DNA from: Acephala macrosclerotiorum
Lineage: Eukaryota; Ascomycota; Leotiomycetes; Helotiales; Mollisiaceae
Reading direction: 5' to 3'
Assembly: GCA_014904845.1 (NCBI GenBank)
Contig: MU119206.1
Coordinates: 434,001-498,000, forward strand
Length of the DNA: 64,000 bases
Shown here: in pieces, positions 32,858-47,326 of the stretch
Layout: every line of letters begins with the position of its first letter
How positions within the stretch are numbered: the stretch's first letter is position 1
The notes under the pieces: model-generated
Seen by the model: only the letters and a program-made list of their open reading frames with translations
What the model was told of the DNA's origin: nothing
Database searches by the model: none
Made by a program: the position numbers and the translations under genes

Positions 32858-34151
32858 TTTGATTGATGTAGAAAACTGAATTGTTGAATAAGAAGATGCT
32901 GTAGAGAGTGTTGAAAAGAGATAATGGGAAGATTGAAAGAAGGAAGACTAGGAAATGAAGATGTGTTTGTTGGTTGTGTTTTTGGATGCGTCTCAATCGT
33001 GGGAATCCTCTTCAACTTATACTTGGAAGACGATACTCACCGACTCGCGCAAAGTATCTTGAAAGCGTCATGAACTTTCAAAGACGGGCTGTGGAGCTGA
33101 ACAAATTTGCGCCATAAGCTTGAAGAGCAGCTGGAGCGTTCTAAATCTCGAAGGGTTTCACGCCTCGGGGTTCTTCAACCTGCGTCGTGCAAGGTTCACG
33201 GAAGCTTTGGTCGGCGGAGCCGGACTTTCTCAAAGCTCTGCTTACTACGGACTGCCAATTGAATCAATGTTTTACACATTAGCGTCGTCCTATACATAAG
33301 CTTAAGTTGTTCCGGACGAGTGACATGCCGGGCGCAGTAGGCTGGGTTTCGCCCGCTGTTATGCGCTGACCTAATAACAACGAGCTTCCGCGATCAGCCT
33401 TCACGTGTTAAACGCCAGTAAATGGAAATAGAACCTCGAAATTTTGCAATTTTACGCTCGTGTTTTTAAAATACAAGATATCTAGAATGAGACAAAGATA
33501 CGATATATAATATATATAAATCTTTTGAACCCAATTTATTATTTAATATATATTAATTTAATTTTTTTGATTATTAATTTTAAATTATTAAATATATATA
33601 TATCAAACTAAATTATAAATTATAATTATTTAATGAATTATTTAAATAAATTAATAATAATAAAAAGTATTATTCGGCGGGTAAAAGGTTACAAATGTAT
33701 TCGATATAAACTTGGCGAGATTTCATTGTGTATAAATGTTTGGGCCATTTAATTTATAATATATAATGGCTTTTGTTATATGATATAATATTATGACCCG
33801 TTTAAGTCATTTGTTTCCAAAAGATTCTCGAGATAAATGTGAAAATCATGAAATCGTCGTGTAGTTCGAGACTTCTTCCCCGGGCTTGAATCCCACAACC
33901 CAGACCCGAAGCATCCACTTACAGCCATGGATGAACCGTGGGTCAAACCGAGGTTGCCTTGTGTTGGCCTATGAAGCACAACAGGATTGAAGCAAACGAT
34001 CAGCCTGAGAAATTGATTTTGTGGTCGTGCCAACCCCAATCATGTCGAGTACGTACAGCCGGGGTCCACCAAAAGATCTGACTCGAGGTGGTGACTTCAT
34101 CTCCACATCAGACAACATTCCACTTCCTGACAATCAAGAAGCTCTCATCTC
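32858..34151. other. intergenic with an A+T-rich island at about 33,470-33,800
   Basis: The left part holds the promoter of the secreted protein. The island is nearly pure A/T with (TA)n tracts and no coding frame; it resembles RIP-altered repeat relics elsewhere in the window, although I cannot name the original element. Confidence 0.45.
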
Positions 34152-34753
34152 TTAACTGCCAGTAACACCAGCTGTAAAAGCACCCATCAACGAGCTACTA
34201 TGCGCCGATGCCAAAATCGCCGTCTTATGCGTCTGCATCGCGCCCGTTTCTGTGACCACCCCACTTGTCACCTCCCCACTCCCATCCTCAAGCCTCTCCA
34301 TCTTCGCCAGCGTAGAATTCCTCTCTCCCTCCACAACCCAGCAACTCCACCTCCTGGTCCCCGGCCCCATAAACTTCTGCGCTCCCTCACAATCATAATC
34401 CAGAACTCCCTCACAAGACCCATCCTCCCACTCTCAGATGTGATTCAACAGTTTGCGAAGCGTTTACCTTCCCGTGTTATGTAGGCGTTTTGGGTGAAGC
34501 AGTCGTGCATTTCGAGGGCGCCGATACTGCCGAAAGAGAAGAGTTTGGGAGGTGAAGCGTCGAGGGCTCGGTAGCACCATTCTGTTGGGTCGTGTCGTTC
34601 GGAAGGGGAGCCAGGCGATGAATCTCATTGAGGGGGCTAGAAGACGTCACCGAGGTAGATTGGTTTGTCGGGATCGATGACTGACTTTTTGAGAGGGAGG
34701 ACAGAGGTCGTTAGGGCAAGGGGAAGGAGAGTGGAGAGGAAAAGAGCCTTCAT
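34152..34753 (-). pseudogene. broken gene for a small secreted Cys-containing protein
   Basis: The start is a signal peptide (MKALFLSTLLPLALTTSVLP). The same frame then meets TAG at 34639-34637 and TGA at 34627-34625, four codons apart, and continues with protein-like sequence DPTEWCYRALDASPPKLFSF and ALEMHDCFTQNAYITREG. A third block after a frame change reads EDGSCEGVLDYDCEGAQKFM and RRWSCWVVEGERNSTLAKME, with a Ser/Thr/Ala-rich end. Both stops are one C-to-T change away from Gln/Arg codons. A GTAAAC after REG could start an intron, which would explain the last frame change, but not the two stops. Family unknown. Confidence 0.55.
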
Positions 34754-35237
34754 CTTGAATGTCTGTAGCGAGAAGCAACAACAAGAAGAATTCTTGAGGA
34801 TGGGTGGTAGAACCGAAGACACGACTTCGTGCCTTCGACCTTAATATTCAATGAATGCAATTGAAGAAACGCGTACTTTCCTGTATCTCTACGATCGGGT
34901 CGGAGAAAGTATCATGAGGCTAATTCAATCTATCTTGACTTGAGAGATGAGTGGTCGTCAGGGAATTTATCCGTAGCTTGCGGATGCAGATAGATTGAGC
35001 AGGGGTCTGAAGGGGGGTTTCCCACGACGTATCCCTCACTTCCTCGGAGTCCGTTTCGCGTGCCTGACTAGTTCTTGAACCACAAACACAACTTTTAACA
35101 GCGAAAAAGTACCAAGCTATTTAGGACTTTCAGCCACACTTACGACGGGACTGAGAGGAGGTGCCACCTCAGAAGCCCATCCACCATCGAATATGTCCGC
35201 GAAGAATCCGACTTTATACTTCTCGGTAACTGGGCCC
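34754..35237. other. intergenic, no gene recognised
   Basis: Promoter side of the broken secreted-protein gene and the 3' flank of the next remnant. Nothing specific. Confidence 0.35.
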
Positions 35238-35922
35238 TTACCGCCTGATGGCGATCAAAGCTCTGCGAACGACATCAGCGCTTGCTGCCCCTAGTTTAAT
35301 ATTGCGACGGGCAACTAGTGGGCCTAGTGCCATGATAGCTGCATCGAAAGCGGTTTGTGCAGCATTGAGGATTGAGGGCTGTGTTGGCATCTGAGGTTTA
35401 ATTGAGTCGTAGTCCGAGCCGCACGAGCAGCCTCCGCATCTTCTTCCAGATCGGTCAATGCCTCTAATGCTTGAAGATAGACATCCTGAGCATTGTTCAA
35501 CATGGTTTGACAAGCATGTTGAAGCGCCGTCACAGCTCGGAGGTTGGCAACGACATCTATTGTCAAACCGCGGCGGTCGTTGGTGATAGACTGGTTCACT
35601 TTTGACTTTGAATACAGTGGGAGTTGGGTGGGACAATGAGATTGCGAAAGTCACCTTCGACTTTTAGGACTCTGAGGTTGAATGGGTGAATAGCTTCGTC
35701 TTCGAATGGTGAAGGTGAAGTGAGGATTAAAGGCGTGAGGGACTTGGGGAAGATAAAGAATTCAAGAGGATGAGAGGATTGAGGAGAGGGAAAGCAGGAC
35801 TTAGTCTAGTAGAAGGTTGAAGAAGTCGAAGTTATTGTGGTGGGGGGAGGTTGAGGAGTTGAAGGAGAGAAGACGAGGAGGTAGTAAATAATAGGAGACC
35901 TTGGGGCTAAGATAGCTCTCAT
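35238..35922 (-). pseudogene. possible broken gene, family unknown
   Basis: From ATG 35922 a frame reads 38 codons to a TAG (35808-35806), then stays open through SLTPLILTSPSPFEDEAIHP and NLRVLKVE; a 49-nt intron-like GTGACT...AAAG follows, and the next piece (NLRAVTALQHACQTMLNNAQ; ALEALTDLEEDAEAARAAR) is helical and acidic. Near 35,415 the frame must shift by one base to reach SILNAAQTAFDAAIMALGPL and the end VRRALIAIRR (TAA at 35238). The pieces are protein-like but unrecognised. It may be a decayed gene or a real gene whose exons I have not placed correctly. Confidence 0.35.
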
Positions 35923-37879
35923 TGGAAAGGCAAAGTTGATCAGGCCAACTGGATTTGTTGCCAGAGATGATTCAAGAAAGAGTCTTCGAAAATGATCACC
36001 AGCTCAAGTGCAATGACCTAGTATGTAGGGGCTTCGCGCTCATCTTTGGGGTATTTCTATCTCATATCTATTCTGTCCCCGCTGTTTAAAATGAAAGACA
36101 AATGCAGTAATTTATGAACTTGCAAGTGTAATGTTTGCGTTAAACTCACCCCTATCTTTGGCTTGCTTGATACTCTTCACCTCCGCTTAGTGTGACAAAA
36201 ATCCAGAGGCGGTCCTCGACCTCGCCAAAAGAAATATATATATCAAAAAAGTGAAATGGGCTAGGGAGGGTTAAGGTCTTGAGGCATGGGGGAGAGGGTC
36301 GAACACTTACAAGGACTTTATTCGGGGACGCTCCGATGTATTGGGGATCTCTCAATACAACATCATAGCTACTTAGACAACCCCTTTCCCTATTCCTAGG
36401 GGCCAATTACATTCCACTGCTCTGAAACTTATGATGCGACCACCTTTTCACCTTGCTAAGGCTAACCGCAGTGGGATCGTTCGGTTTGGAGTCTTACACG
36501 TGGCTCGGCTTCTGACCACAAAAGTGCTTATTTAAATCTATACGACCTTTGTTGGCAAGGCTGTGCGGAGTGGGCTCCGGATCGACTAAGGGAAGCGAGG
36601 CCGAAATATCGGAAGCAGGACAGGAGATTGCAAAGCCGCCTGACCGGTAGGTTCATGACGCTCCAAAGGCGGGAATGCGCACGCATAGTGCGGACAGGAG
36701 CCAGACCATTAGAAAACTTCTAGCGCAAGGGACAATCAAGAGCGCAAGTGCAAAGGGTCGCAATCTTCTCGACAAGCCTATTGCACGAACTCTGCCATGC
36801 CGTCGCCTTTGCTCTTCCAGCTGCTTTGATATCTTCCTCTGAATTCTCACTTGAGCTTGAGGCGTTGCCGTATTTGTTGATAATCGCCTTTCGGTTGAGT
36901 GCTAGGCCGAGCAAGTTGCTACCGTTCCGAAGGCTTCCCTAGACCAACAAATCTAGCATAGTAGCTAGCACTTGTTCTTGTCAAAATTGTTGCAATGTTG
37001 ATGTTTTTGGTTCAGATGGGTTTGGCAGATCGTCGCGGGAGAAGTGACAATGTCCCATAGCTTGACATTGATCATCCAACGCATATTCTTCGTTCTGTTG
37101 AAAACTGTATTCGGGTCTCCTAATTCCTCGTCGCTCGCCATCTAGGTAAGCTCGGATTGTAAGAGGTGTAGTCGCGGATTCGAGGTGAAGGTGGGCATGA
37201 AATTTCCCTCCCTATTACGGCTAGGTGCCCATCTTTGTCGTCCTTTTCTAGCCTGGACTCGTCCTGCCGTTCAACGACAACTCATATTTTTGGGTCCAGA
37301 GGCACCTTTCAAAGACCAGCGACCCAAGCGTTGGGAAGGTTGGCCGTTTAGAGGACGAGCGCCGTTTCCTAGAAGCATGGACACCATTTCTATTTCCTCG
37401 GAGCAGCTGCCTCCTAGCTGCATTATTTTCGAGTATGTGATAGCGGAAACAAAGGTCAGACTAAATGTCCTAACCGCCTGCATGTACCTGACGATTCACG
37501 TCTATTTCTCTGCCGATTGTTCGCCAGGATGCTGGAATGTTGCATTCGAAGGGATCGAGTCGGAGCAGTCCTAATTGATTCGTCAGTCCTGCTAAATTTT
37601 AAGCTCAATCCCACACACAAGGGGCATGAGCTGCCACGTTCCCTGTCCTTTTTATGCGTGCGTCGAAGTTGGAGCTCCCTTAGACGTGGCGCTTTCCTGG
37701 TGTGACTTGAAGTGAAGCCAAAATCCCTCTTGCCACGCCGTGTCTCTTTATGATTATTTGCCTTTGACGATAGTTAAAGGTATCCCGCTAGGGAAAAAAG
37801 GAACACGTAGAGTTTACGTAATAACACGTGAAATTAAAGTCACGTTTTTGCCATCAGTAGTCTATGGCACTTTGTGAGT
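35923..37879. other. intergenic left flank of the A+T block
   Basis: Nearly 2 kb with no recognisable gene. Open frames at 36653-36942 overlap on both strands and carry no domain. Composition is normal until about 37,880, where it turns abruptly to A/T. Confidence 0.45.
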
Positions 37880-37924
37880 GCCTTATAAAGCCTGAAAATT
37901 AAAGTTTTAGCGCTACTTAATTTT

Positions 37925-38080
37925 TACAATTTTAAAATCTCAATTCTATTTCTCAATTCTATTTTTTAATTTTATTTTTTAATTTTATTTTTTAATTTTA
38001 TTTTTTAATTTTATTTCTATTTTTTATTTCTATTTTTTATTTTTATTTTTTATTTTTATTTTTTATAATAATTTAATTTT
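37925..38080. repeat. T-rich minisatellite at left edge of the A+T block
   Basis: Tandem, slightly varied units of the form attttattttttaattttatttttt, with tctattttttattt variants. It lies between normal sequence and the LTR element. Confidence 0.7.
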
Positions 38081-38297
38081 TATTAAAGTTTTAAAAAATT
38101 TAAACTTTTTACAATTATTTGAATTTATAAATTTTTTAAAATTTTAATAAAATATAAAATAAAAAAATATTATTAAAATATTTATTAATTTTATAAAATT
38201 TAATAAAATAATTTTAAAAATATAAAAAAAAAAATTATTAAAAAAAAAAAAAAAAAATAAAAATAAATAATATTTTAAATATAATTAAATATAAAAA

Positions 38298-38424
38298 TAT
38301 TAAAAAATAATATATATAATAAAAAATAATTTATTTTGTAAAATTATAATATAAAAATTAAATTTAATAAATTATATTAAATCGAATTAAATTATATTAA
38401 TTGATTATTGATTTTTACGTAATA
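38298..38424. repeat. left LTR (127 bp)
   Basis: Direct repeat of 47327-47453, 119 of 127 positions equal, all differences being transitions. Starts TATTA where the other copy has TGTTA. Confidence 0.78.
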
Positions 38425-41400
38425 AAAATATTTTTTTTTAAAAGTTTTTTATATTTTTATAAAATTAAAAAATTTTATAATATTTTTTTTTTTCGTTTTT
38501 TAATTAATTTTTTATCGTTTTATTAATAATTTTTATATTTTTTTTTTATATTAATTTATTAATAAATTTTAATATTAATATAATAATCGAAAATATAAAA
38601 ATTATTAATATTTATATAAAATATTCGAATTTAATATATTTTAAAAATAAAAATATTAATTTTGTAAATTAATATATATATATTTAATAAAATTTTATTT
38701 GTAAAAATAAATATCGAATAAAAAAATTATTTAAATAAAAAATAAAAAATAAATTTTAATAAAATTTAATATTACGAAAAATATATTATTAATAAAATTA
38801 TAATAAATAAAAATATTATAAAACGATTAAATTGTTTTTTCGAAATTAATTTAAAAATAATATAATATTAAAACAAATATTAATAATTAATTTAATTATA
38901 TAAAAAATAGAAATTATTATTAATCGAAAAAATATTAATATATAATTACAAAATTATAATTGTTTTATAAAATCGTATAAAGATATTAATTTATTATTAA
39001 AGTTTTTATACGATTATATTATAAAATAAATATATACAAAATTTGATTTATTTGTATTTTCGATAATAAATTATTTTATATAAATATATTTACGAGTTTT
39101 TTAATATATTTTAATATTTTCGAATTAAAATATTTTTCGTATTATAAATTTTATTAGTTTTTTATATTTTAAAAACGATAAAATCGAATTTTTGAATTTT
39201 TATTAATAATTTTAATTAAATTTTCGATTTTAACAAATATTTTATTTAAAATAAAATCGAATATATTTTTTTTAAATTTTTAATATATTATTTTTTTTTA
39301 ATTAATTTTTTAATATATTTAATAATTGATTTTTATTTTTTTTAAATTTTAATATTAAGAATATTTATTAATAAATTTTATAATATTTTTTAATATTTGT
39401 AAAATCAATTTAAATTATTAGTTTTTATTTTATTAATATTAAAAAATAAATTATATTTTTTGAAAATAATAATTTTATTAATTTTCGCGTTTTTATTTTC
39501 GATTTTATTATTATTTTATTTGTCGATATTTATTATATTTGTATTGAATAAATTTGATTTTTATTTTTATTTAATAAAAATATTAAAAATCGATAAAAAA
39601 CGTAAAATATTCGAATTAATTATTACGTAATTTATTGTAATAATCGTAATAATTTGTAAATGAATTTTTTAATTTTTTTTTAATTTTTTTTAAAACGTTG
39701 AATTTATTATTATTAATTGTTATTATATTTAATTTTTAAAAATAATCGAATTAATAATAAAAAATTAATTTTATTAAATTTTTAAAAAACGAGTATTATT
39801 TGATTTTAAATTATTCAATAAAATAAAATAATTTATTTATATTGTTTTTAACGTTTTTTTTAAATCTATATATTGTATTGTTTTTAATATAATTAAAAAA
39901 AAGTTTTTTTACGAATTGTAATAAAAAATTTTAATTTCTAATATTGATTTTATTAATTAAATTCGTATTTTCAAATATTATAAACTTTTTTATTAAAGCG
40001 TTTATAAATTTTAATAAATTTATTAATATATTGTTTATAGTTTTAATTAAATAAATTATAATTAAATAAATTTCGTAGTTTAATTTTCGAATAATTTTAA
40101 TTTTAATTTATTTGTATTTTTTTTATTGTTTATAAAATTTTATTAATATTTGCTCGAAATGAAATTACGTTAATTGAAATTGAATTTTGCGTTAAAAATT
40201 ATAAGTTTAAAATTAAACGTTTGAATTTATTTTTGATTTATTAAACAAGTAAATAAATATAAAAAATTTAACGTTTTTAAGTTTACTTTTATTTAATTTA
40301 ATAAATAAACGCTCGATAAAAATTTTTAAATTATTAAAAAAATTGTTATATTTAAAATAAAAATTGTTAATATAAAATTGAATTAATAATTTGTTTTTAA
40401 AGATTTTTTAATAAATAATACGATATTTTTTTGTACGAAAAAAAAAAACGCTTTATTAATAAATTGTATATTATTATTATTTTTAATATAAATTTTTTTT
40501 TTATATTTATTAAAAAAATTTAATATATTACAAAAAATTTTAATAAAATATATTTAGTTTTAAATAAAAAAAACTAGTAAAATTATTATAATTATTAGAA
40601 AAATTAATAAAACTTTTTTAAGATTTAATAAAAAAAATAAAAAATAAAAAATTAATAATAATAATATATTTAAAAAATTTATTTTATATTTGTAATTAAA
40701 TTCGTAAATTATTTTATAATTAAAAGTAAATTTGTTTTTATTATTTAAAATAAAATAAAATAAAAAATAATAAATAATATTATTTAATTTTTCGTTTTTT
40801 AAAAATAATAAAATAAAATAATTTTAAAATTGAAAATTATTATAAAATTATTATAATTATTAAAAATAAAAACGTTATAAAAAAAAATTAAAATAAGTAA
40901 ATTTTAAATAAATAAAATAGTATTAATAAATAAAATAAATATATTGAATTTAAAAATAAAATTTTTCAATTAATTAAAATTATATAAATTTTTTTAAATT
41001 AATAATTTTTTTAAAACGATTTTGAGATTTATTTAATTATTCAAATTATTGTTTTTAAGTTTGAAATTAATTTTTTGAGCGAATACGTATACGAGCTCGA
41101 ATTAAAAATCTCGTTATACGAGTTTTATATTTTTAAATAAATTTGTTTACATTTTCGAGTAATTCGATTTCGTATTATTAATTTTATACGTTATTATAAT
41201 TTTTTTATTTAATTAAATACTCGAAATTATTTTTATTATTATATTGAGTATATTTTTTATTTACGATTTTTTCAAGTTTTTAAAATTTTTAATTATCGTT
41301 ATATTCGTTATTTAAATTAACGTTAATTAGTTTTACGTTATTTGATTTTAATTTGTTATATAAATTTTCGTTTTTTAATATAAAATATAAATAAATAATT

Positions 41401-43235
41401 AAAATAATTAAATGAATTTTTTAATAAAAAAATAAATTTAATTTATATATAAAACGATTAACGCGTTTTTTAATACGAAAAAAATCGATATATTATTTTA
41501 TAAATTTTAAATTCGAGTAATTTAAAAAATTATAATTTTTATATAATTTAATATATATTAAATCGTCGATATTTATTGTAAATAATTTATATTTAAAATT
41601 ATATTACTTTTTAATAAAAATAATAATAAAATCAATAATTAATTATACGTTTTATTAATAAAATTTTCGAATAATTTTAAAAATATTAAAAGAATTTAAT
41701 TTGTATAAAAATAATAAAATTGTATTCGTTTTATAATTAAAAATAATTTCGTTTAAATTAGTATTAATAATTGTTATAAAAGTATTATTAATAATTGTTT
41801 AATAAAAAATAATATAATTTGTTTATAATTAATTAAAATAAAATAATAAAAATCAATTTTTATTTTTTGTATAATTCGTTTTAATAAATTATTTGTTTGT
41901 AAATATTAAATAGTAAATATTCGTAGTTTTGTATTTATAAACTCGAAAATAATATATTAAAATTCGAAAATAAATTTTTTATTTCGATTAAAAATAATAT
42001 TATTTAATATTTTTTAATTATAAAATATAAATATAAAAATTAGAATTTTAATTTATTTTTTAATTGTATATATAATATTTTTCGAAATAAATAGTTTATT
42101 TTTAAAGAATTTATAAGATATTAATATTAAATAATTAAAAAAATCGAAATTTTGAATTTTTTATAAAGCGATTATTTTTATAATTAAAAAGTTTAAAATA
42201 AAATTAATTGCAATTATTATGAAAAGTTTTAATTTAATACGAATTGATTATAAAAAATCGTATATTGAAAATCGCAAAATTTTATTATAAAAATAATTTG
42301 AATAATATATTAAATATTCGATTAATTTTTTTATTAATTTATAAATTGCGAAATTTAATAATTTTTGTTTTATTTTTTTAAAATTAAAATAATATTTATT
42401 ATAAATTTTTAAAAGAATATTGTAAAATATATTATTTGAAATATAAAAACGATTAAAATTTTTGTGAAAAATATAAAATAATAAATTATTTTATAAAAAA
42501 AAAATATTATTAATTTGAATTTTTTGAAAAAAAAAAAAATTTTTAATTAAAAAATTTTAAAGTTTTATAAAAATAATAATTTTTAATATAGTTTTTTATA
42601 AATTGTAATTTGTATTTTAAATTAATAATAATTTTTGAAAATAAATAAAAATTATTTAAAATATTATTTTTAAAAACATTTTTCGAAAAAATAATTTTAA
42701 ATTTATTTAAAATATTTAATATAATATTTAATTTTTTTAAAAATATATTTTATTTTGAAATTAAATTAAAAAAAATATTCGAAAATTGTAATAAATTTTA
42801 TATTGATTTTAATAATATTAAAAATAAACAAAAAAATTTGATTATAAAAATTTTTTATTATTAAATAATTTGTTAAAATTTAAATAAAACGTTTATTATT
42901 TTAAATTATAATTCGAAATTTTTTATAAATATATATTAAATATATTATTTTGAATTCGATAAAAAAATAATATTTTTCGATGAAAAAAATTAATTTGTTT
43001 AAAAATAATACGAATTAAATCGCGAAAATTAATAAATTAAAAAAATTTAAAATTAAAATATAATTTTTTTAAAATAAAAAATTATAATTTTAAAATCGAT
43101 TTTAAAAATATTAATTTTTAAAAAAAGCGATTTATTTAAATTGTAATAAATTAATATACGTTTGTTTAATAAATAAATTTGAAAATTTTTTATAATACTT
43201 TTTTTTAGTCTATAAATTCTTATATAGTACGCGTA

Positions 43236-43240
<5 letters not shown>

Positions 43241-43296
<56 letters not shown>
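43241..43296. repeat. T56 homopolymer
   Basis: Uninterrupted run of 56 T inside the LTR element. Possibly the poly(A) tail of a reverse-oriented retrotransposed insertion, or simple slippage. Confidence 0.8.
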
Positions 43297-43297
<1 letters not shown>

Positions 43298-46200
43298 TAA
43301 TTTTTTATTTTTTTCTTTGTATAAATATTTGTATTTTACGTTATTATAATAATTTCAATATTTGTATATAAAATAATATATAAAATTGAAATTAATTTAT
43401 TATTTTTAAATATATTTTCAAAGATTTTAAAATTTTAAAAAAAAAAAAAATTTTTAATTATTATTATTCGTTTTTCGATTATAAACATTTTAAATTTGTT
43501 TATATAATAATTAAAAAAATAAATTAATAAATATTTTAAAAAAAAACTTTAATAAAAACAAATATAAACGCATTTTTGCGAATAAAATAAATATTTTATA
43601 TAAATATTAAAAATAATTTTTTAATGTTTTTAAAAAAACGATTATATTATTAATAAAAACTTTAATAAAATAACAATATAATCAAAGTTTTAAATTTATA
43701 ATTCGTTGAATATAAATAGAAAAATTTTTAAAACTTTAAAAAATTACTTTAAAACGTTTTAAATCGCGATAATTAATAATAGTAAATTTGTTTTAATAAT
43801 TTTTTTAAATTAAAAATTAATAAAAAAAATTTAATTTATTAATAATCGTAAAATAAATTATATTTTTAAAAGTTTTTATAATTTTTTTTTAATAAAATAT
43901 CGAATATACATTGAAAATCGTCGTTTTATTAATAGATTTTATATTAATAATAAAATAAAAATATAATTTGTTTTTAATTATTTTTTAAATTATAAATATA
44001 AAATAATTAAAAAATATTAATTAAATTATTTATTCGAATTTATTTTTATTATATATAATATTAAATATTTTATTAATAATTTTTTAGTTTTTTTAATTAA
44101 TAAAATATTTATTATTAACGATTTTTATATTTTATTAATTTTCAATTAATAAAACGAATATATATAATTTAAATAAAAAATCGATAAAATTTTTATTAAT
44201 TCAATAAATTACAAATTCGTCGATTAAAATTTCGAATTAAATTACAAATTTTAAATTTGCAATATATATATAAATACTATTATTTAATACGATTTTTAAA
44301 ACGTCGATTAATTTAATAATATTATTAGAAAATAATCAATTATTAATTAGTATTTTTTTATTTATAAGTATAATAATTTCGTTCGAATTTTATTTGTTTT
44401 TATTCGAAATTAATTTAATTATATAATAATCGTTTTTTTTGTATTTTTAATATATTTTTAATTTAATTTTTCGTTTAATTAATAAATCAATAGAATTTGA
44501 ATTCGTAATAATAATAAAATTTATTTTATTTATAATAGTATTATAAATACGTATATATTAAATATTAAATATAAATTAACGATTTTTAAATAATAAAAAA
44601 TATATAATTAATATTATAACGATTTTTCGAAATAAAATTATAATATTTTTCGCGTATAAAATCTTTTTTTAATACGAAAATTTTTTATGAAAATTCGAAT
44701 CGATATAATCAAATTTTTATATAAATCGACAATAAATATATAATTTTTATAGTTTAATTTTTTTTGATATAAATACAAAAACTCGTTATTTAAAAAAAGT
44801 TTAAAATTGAAATTTTTAATTATTTATATACGAATTTTAATTTTATTAAATATATTTTATTTTTTAATTATTTTAAATATATATATTGTAAAAATAATTC
44901 ATTTATTGAATTTTATTAATTTATTAATATTTAAAATTATAATTAATTCGAATTTAACAATAAATAAATTTAATATAAATTGTATTTATTTTTTATTAAT
45001 TAAAAAACGAAAATAATTAAAATTAATATATATTTTATATAATTTATTATTTATTTTAAATTTAATTTTTATTATTATATATATATATTTTATTATAAAA
45101 TTATTTGAAATTTCAATAAAAATTGTTTTAATAAATTATTAAAACGAAAAATTATTTATTATAAATAATTAAATCGAAAAAACTATTTTTTATTTATTAT
45201 ATTTATTAATTTCTCGTATATTATTAATATTGTATTTATTGATTTCTTCGATTTTTAATAAAAAATTTTAATAAAATTAATTAATATTATAAGAATTTTT
45301 ATAAATATATTTAAATAATTAAATTTTCAATAAAAAGTTTTTTTTCGTATTTATAATAAAAAGTTTTTTTAATAATATTAATAAAATAAATTATATCGAT
45401 AATAATTTTTTTTTCAATTGAAATCTCGAATTATATCGAATTAAAATTTAATTTTTTAATAAATTTTTTTTTTTATTTTTTTAATTTTTATAAAAATATC
45501 GTAAAAATCGTTATCGATTTAATATATATTATTATTTCGATAATATCGTTTAAATTTATAATTATTATTATTAAATTTTTATTAATTTTTATAAGAATTT
45601 AATTCGTAAATAAATTTATTATTTTCGATTTTTTCGAATTTTATTATTAATATTAATAACGCGAATTTAAATTTTAATAATAATAAAATAAATTTTTATA
45701 ATAACTTTTTATTATTAATTAATTTGTTTTACTAGAAAATTTAATTAAAAAAAAATTAATAAAAATTTATATAAAGTACGAAAAATTTAAATTGCAATTT
45801 AAATTACTTTGAATTTTAACGAGAAATTAAATTGAAATTATTTGATTTTTTGAGTTTAAAATCGCGTTTATTATTATTATTAAATTTAATAAAATATTGT
45901 TTTTTTTTTTAAATTATTTTTTTAAATTTGTATTTTCATTGTCGTTTGTTTTATAAAATCTTTAATTAAAATTATTTTAATTAATATCAAAAAAAATATA
46001 CGAAAATTTATATTTATATTATTAAAAATTTAAAATAATTATTAAATAAACTTATTAAAATTTATTATTTTTATAATACGAATAATATTTAATATATATT
46101 TTCGAATATTTTTTTTATTATAAATATTATTTTTCGAATATATTTACTTTAAAAATTTATATAAAATCGTAATTAAAATTATTTTAAATTTGTAAATAAA

Positions 46201-47326
46201 TATATCGATTTATATAAAAATATCGTTTTAATCGAATTTGAAATTTTTTTTTTTGAATTCGAACAATTTATTAAAATATTATATTAAAATTATATTATAA
46301 AAACAAATATAAAGATTTTATTTGACGATTAAAACGCGTAATTTAATAATATTATTTTTAATTTAATTTACAAAGAAATAAATATCGTATTAATAAACAT
46401 TTTATTCGATTATAATATAATTATTTTTATTATAAAAAAAATTAAAATTTAAATTAAAATAATTTATATTTTTTAGTTTTTATTTTATATTAATAAAATT
46501 TTTATTAATAAAATTTCGATTATTATTATTATTATTACGATTGCAATTAAAAATATAGCGTTTATTTTTATTATTATCGCGAGTAAAAATATAATATTTA
46601 TTATCGTTTATAATATTTCGTATTTAAATTTAAAAAATAATAAAAATAATATTTTATATTTGTATTAATATTTTAAATATAAAATTATTTTATTAATTAT
46701 TATATTAATTATTATTTTCGATTTTAAATATTTTAAATAATAAATCAATTATTTTTTAAATATTTTTTTTGTAATATTACTTGAAAAAATCGTATAAAAT
46801 TAATATTTTATTTTAAACTTTAAAAAAATCAAACGTTTTTTTCTCGTAATATTAAAATTTTTAAAATTTTTAAAATTATTTTTTTTGTCATTTTTAAATA
46901 TATATTTCAATTTTCGAATTAATATAATAATTTTAACAATTATAATAAATTTTTTAAAAATCGTATTAAAATTATTTTTACTTTGAATTTACGCGTTTAA
47001 AATAAAATTATTTTTTGATTTTATTAAAATTTTTATATTTTATAAAATCGAAATAATTTTAAAAATAAAATTGAAATAAAATAAATAAAAATTCGAAAAA
47101 TATTAAATAATAAATTGAATAATTTTAATAATTTAAAATTCGAAATTATTAATATATTTGTATTTAATTCGTTGAAATTTTTAAAAACTATATACGATTT
47201 TAATAATATTTTGTGCGATTAATATATTAATTATTAAAAAATAAAACAATAAACGAAAAATCGTTAAAATCGTATTTCGAAATAAATATAAAATTTTAAA
47301 ACGAATAAATTAATATTATTATTATT

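Noticed and set aside
34637..35922. Same distance (114 nt) from ATG to first TAG in two neighbouring broken genes
   Set aside because: The encoded peptides are unrelated, so I take the equal spacing as coincidence.
44807..45016. 69-codon frame inside the A+T block
   Set aside because: Composed of Ile, Leu, Asn, Lys and Phe only because of base composition; not a gene.
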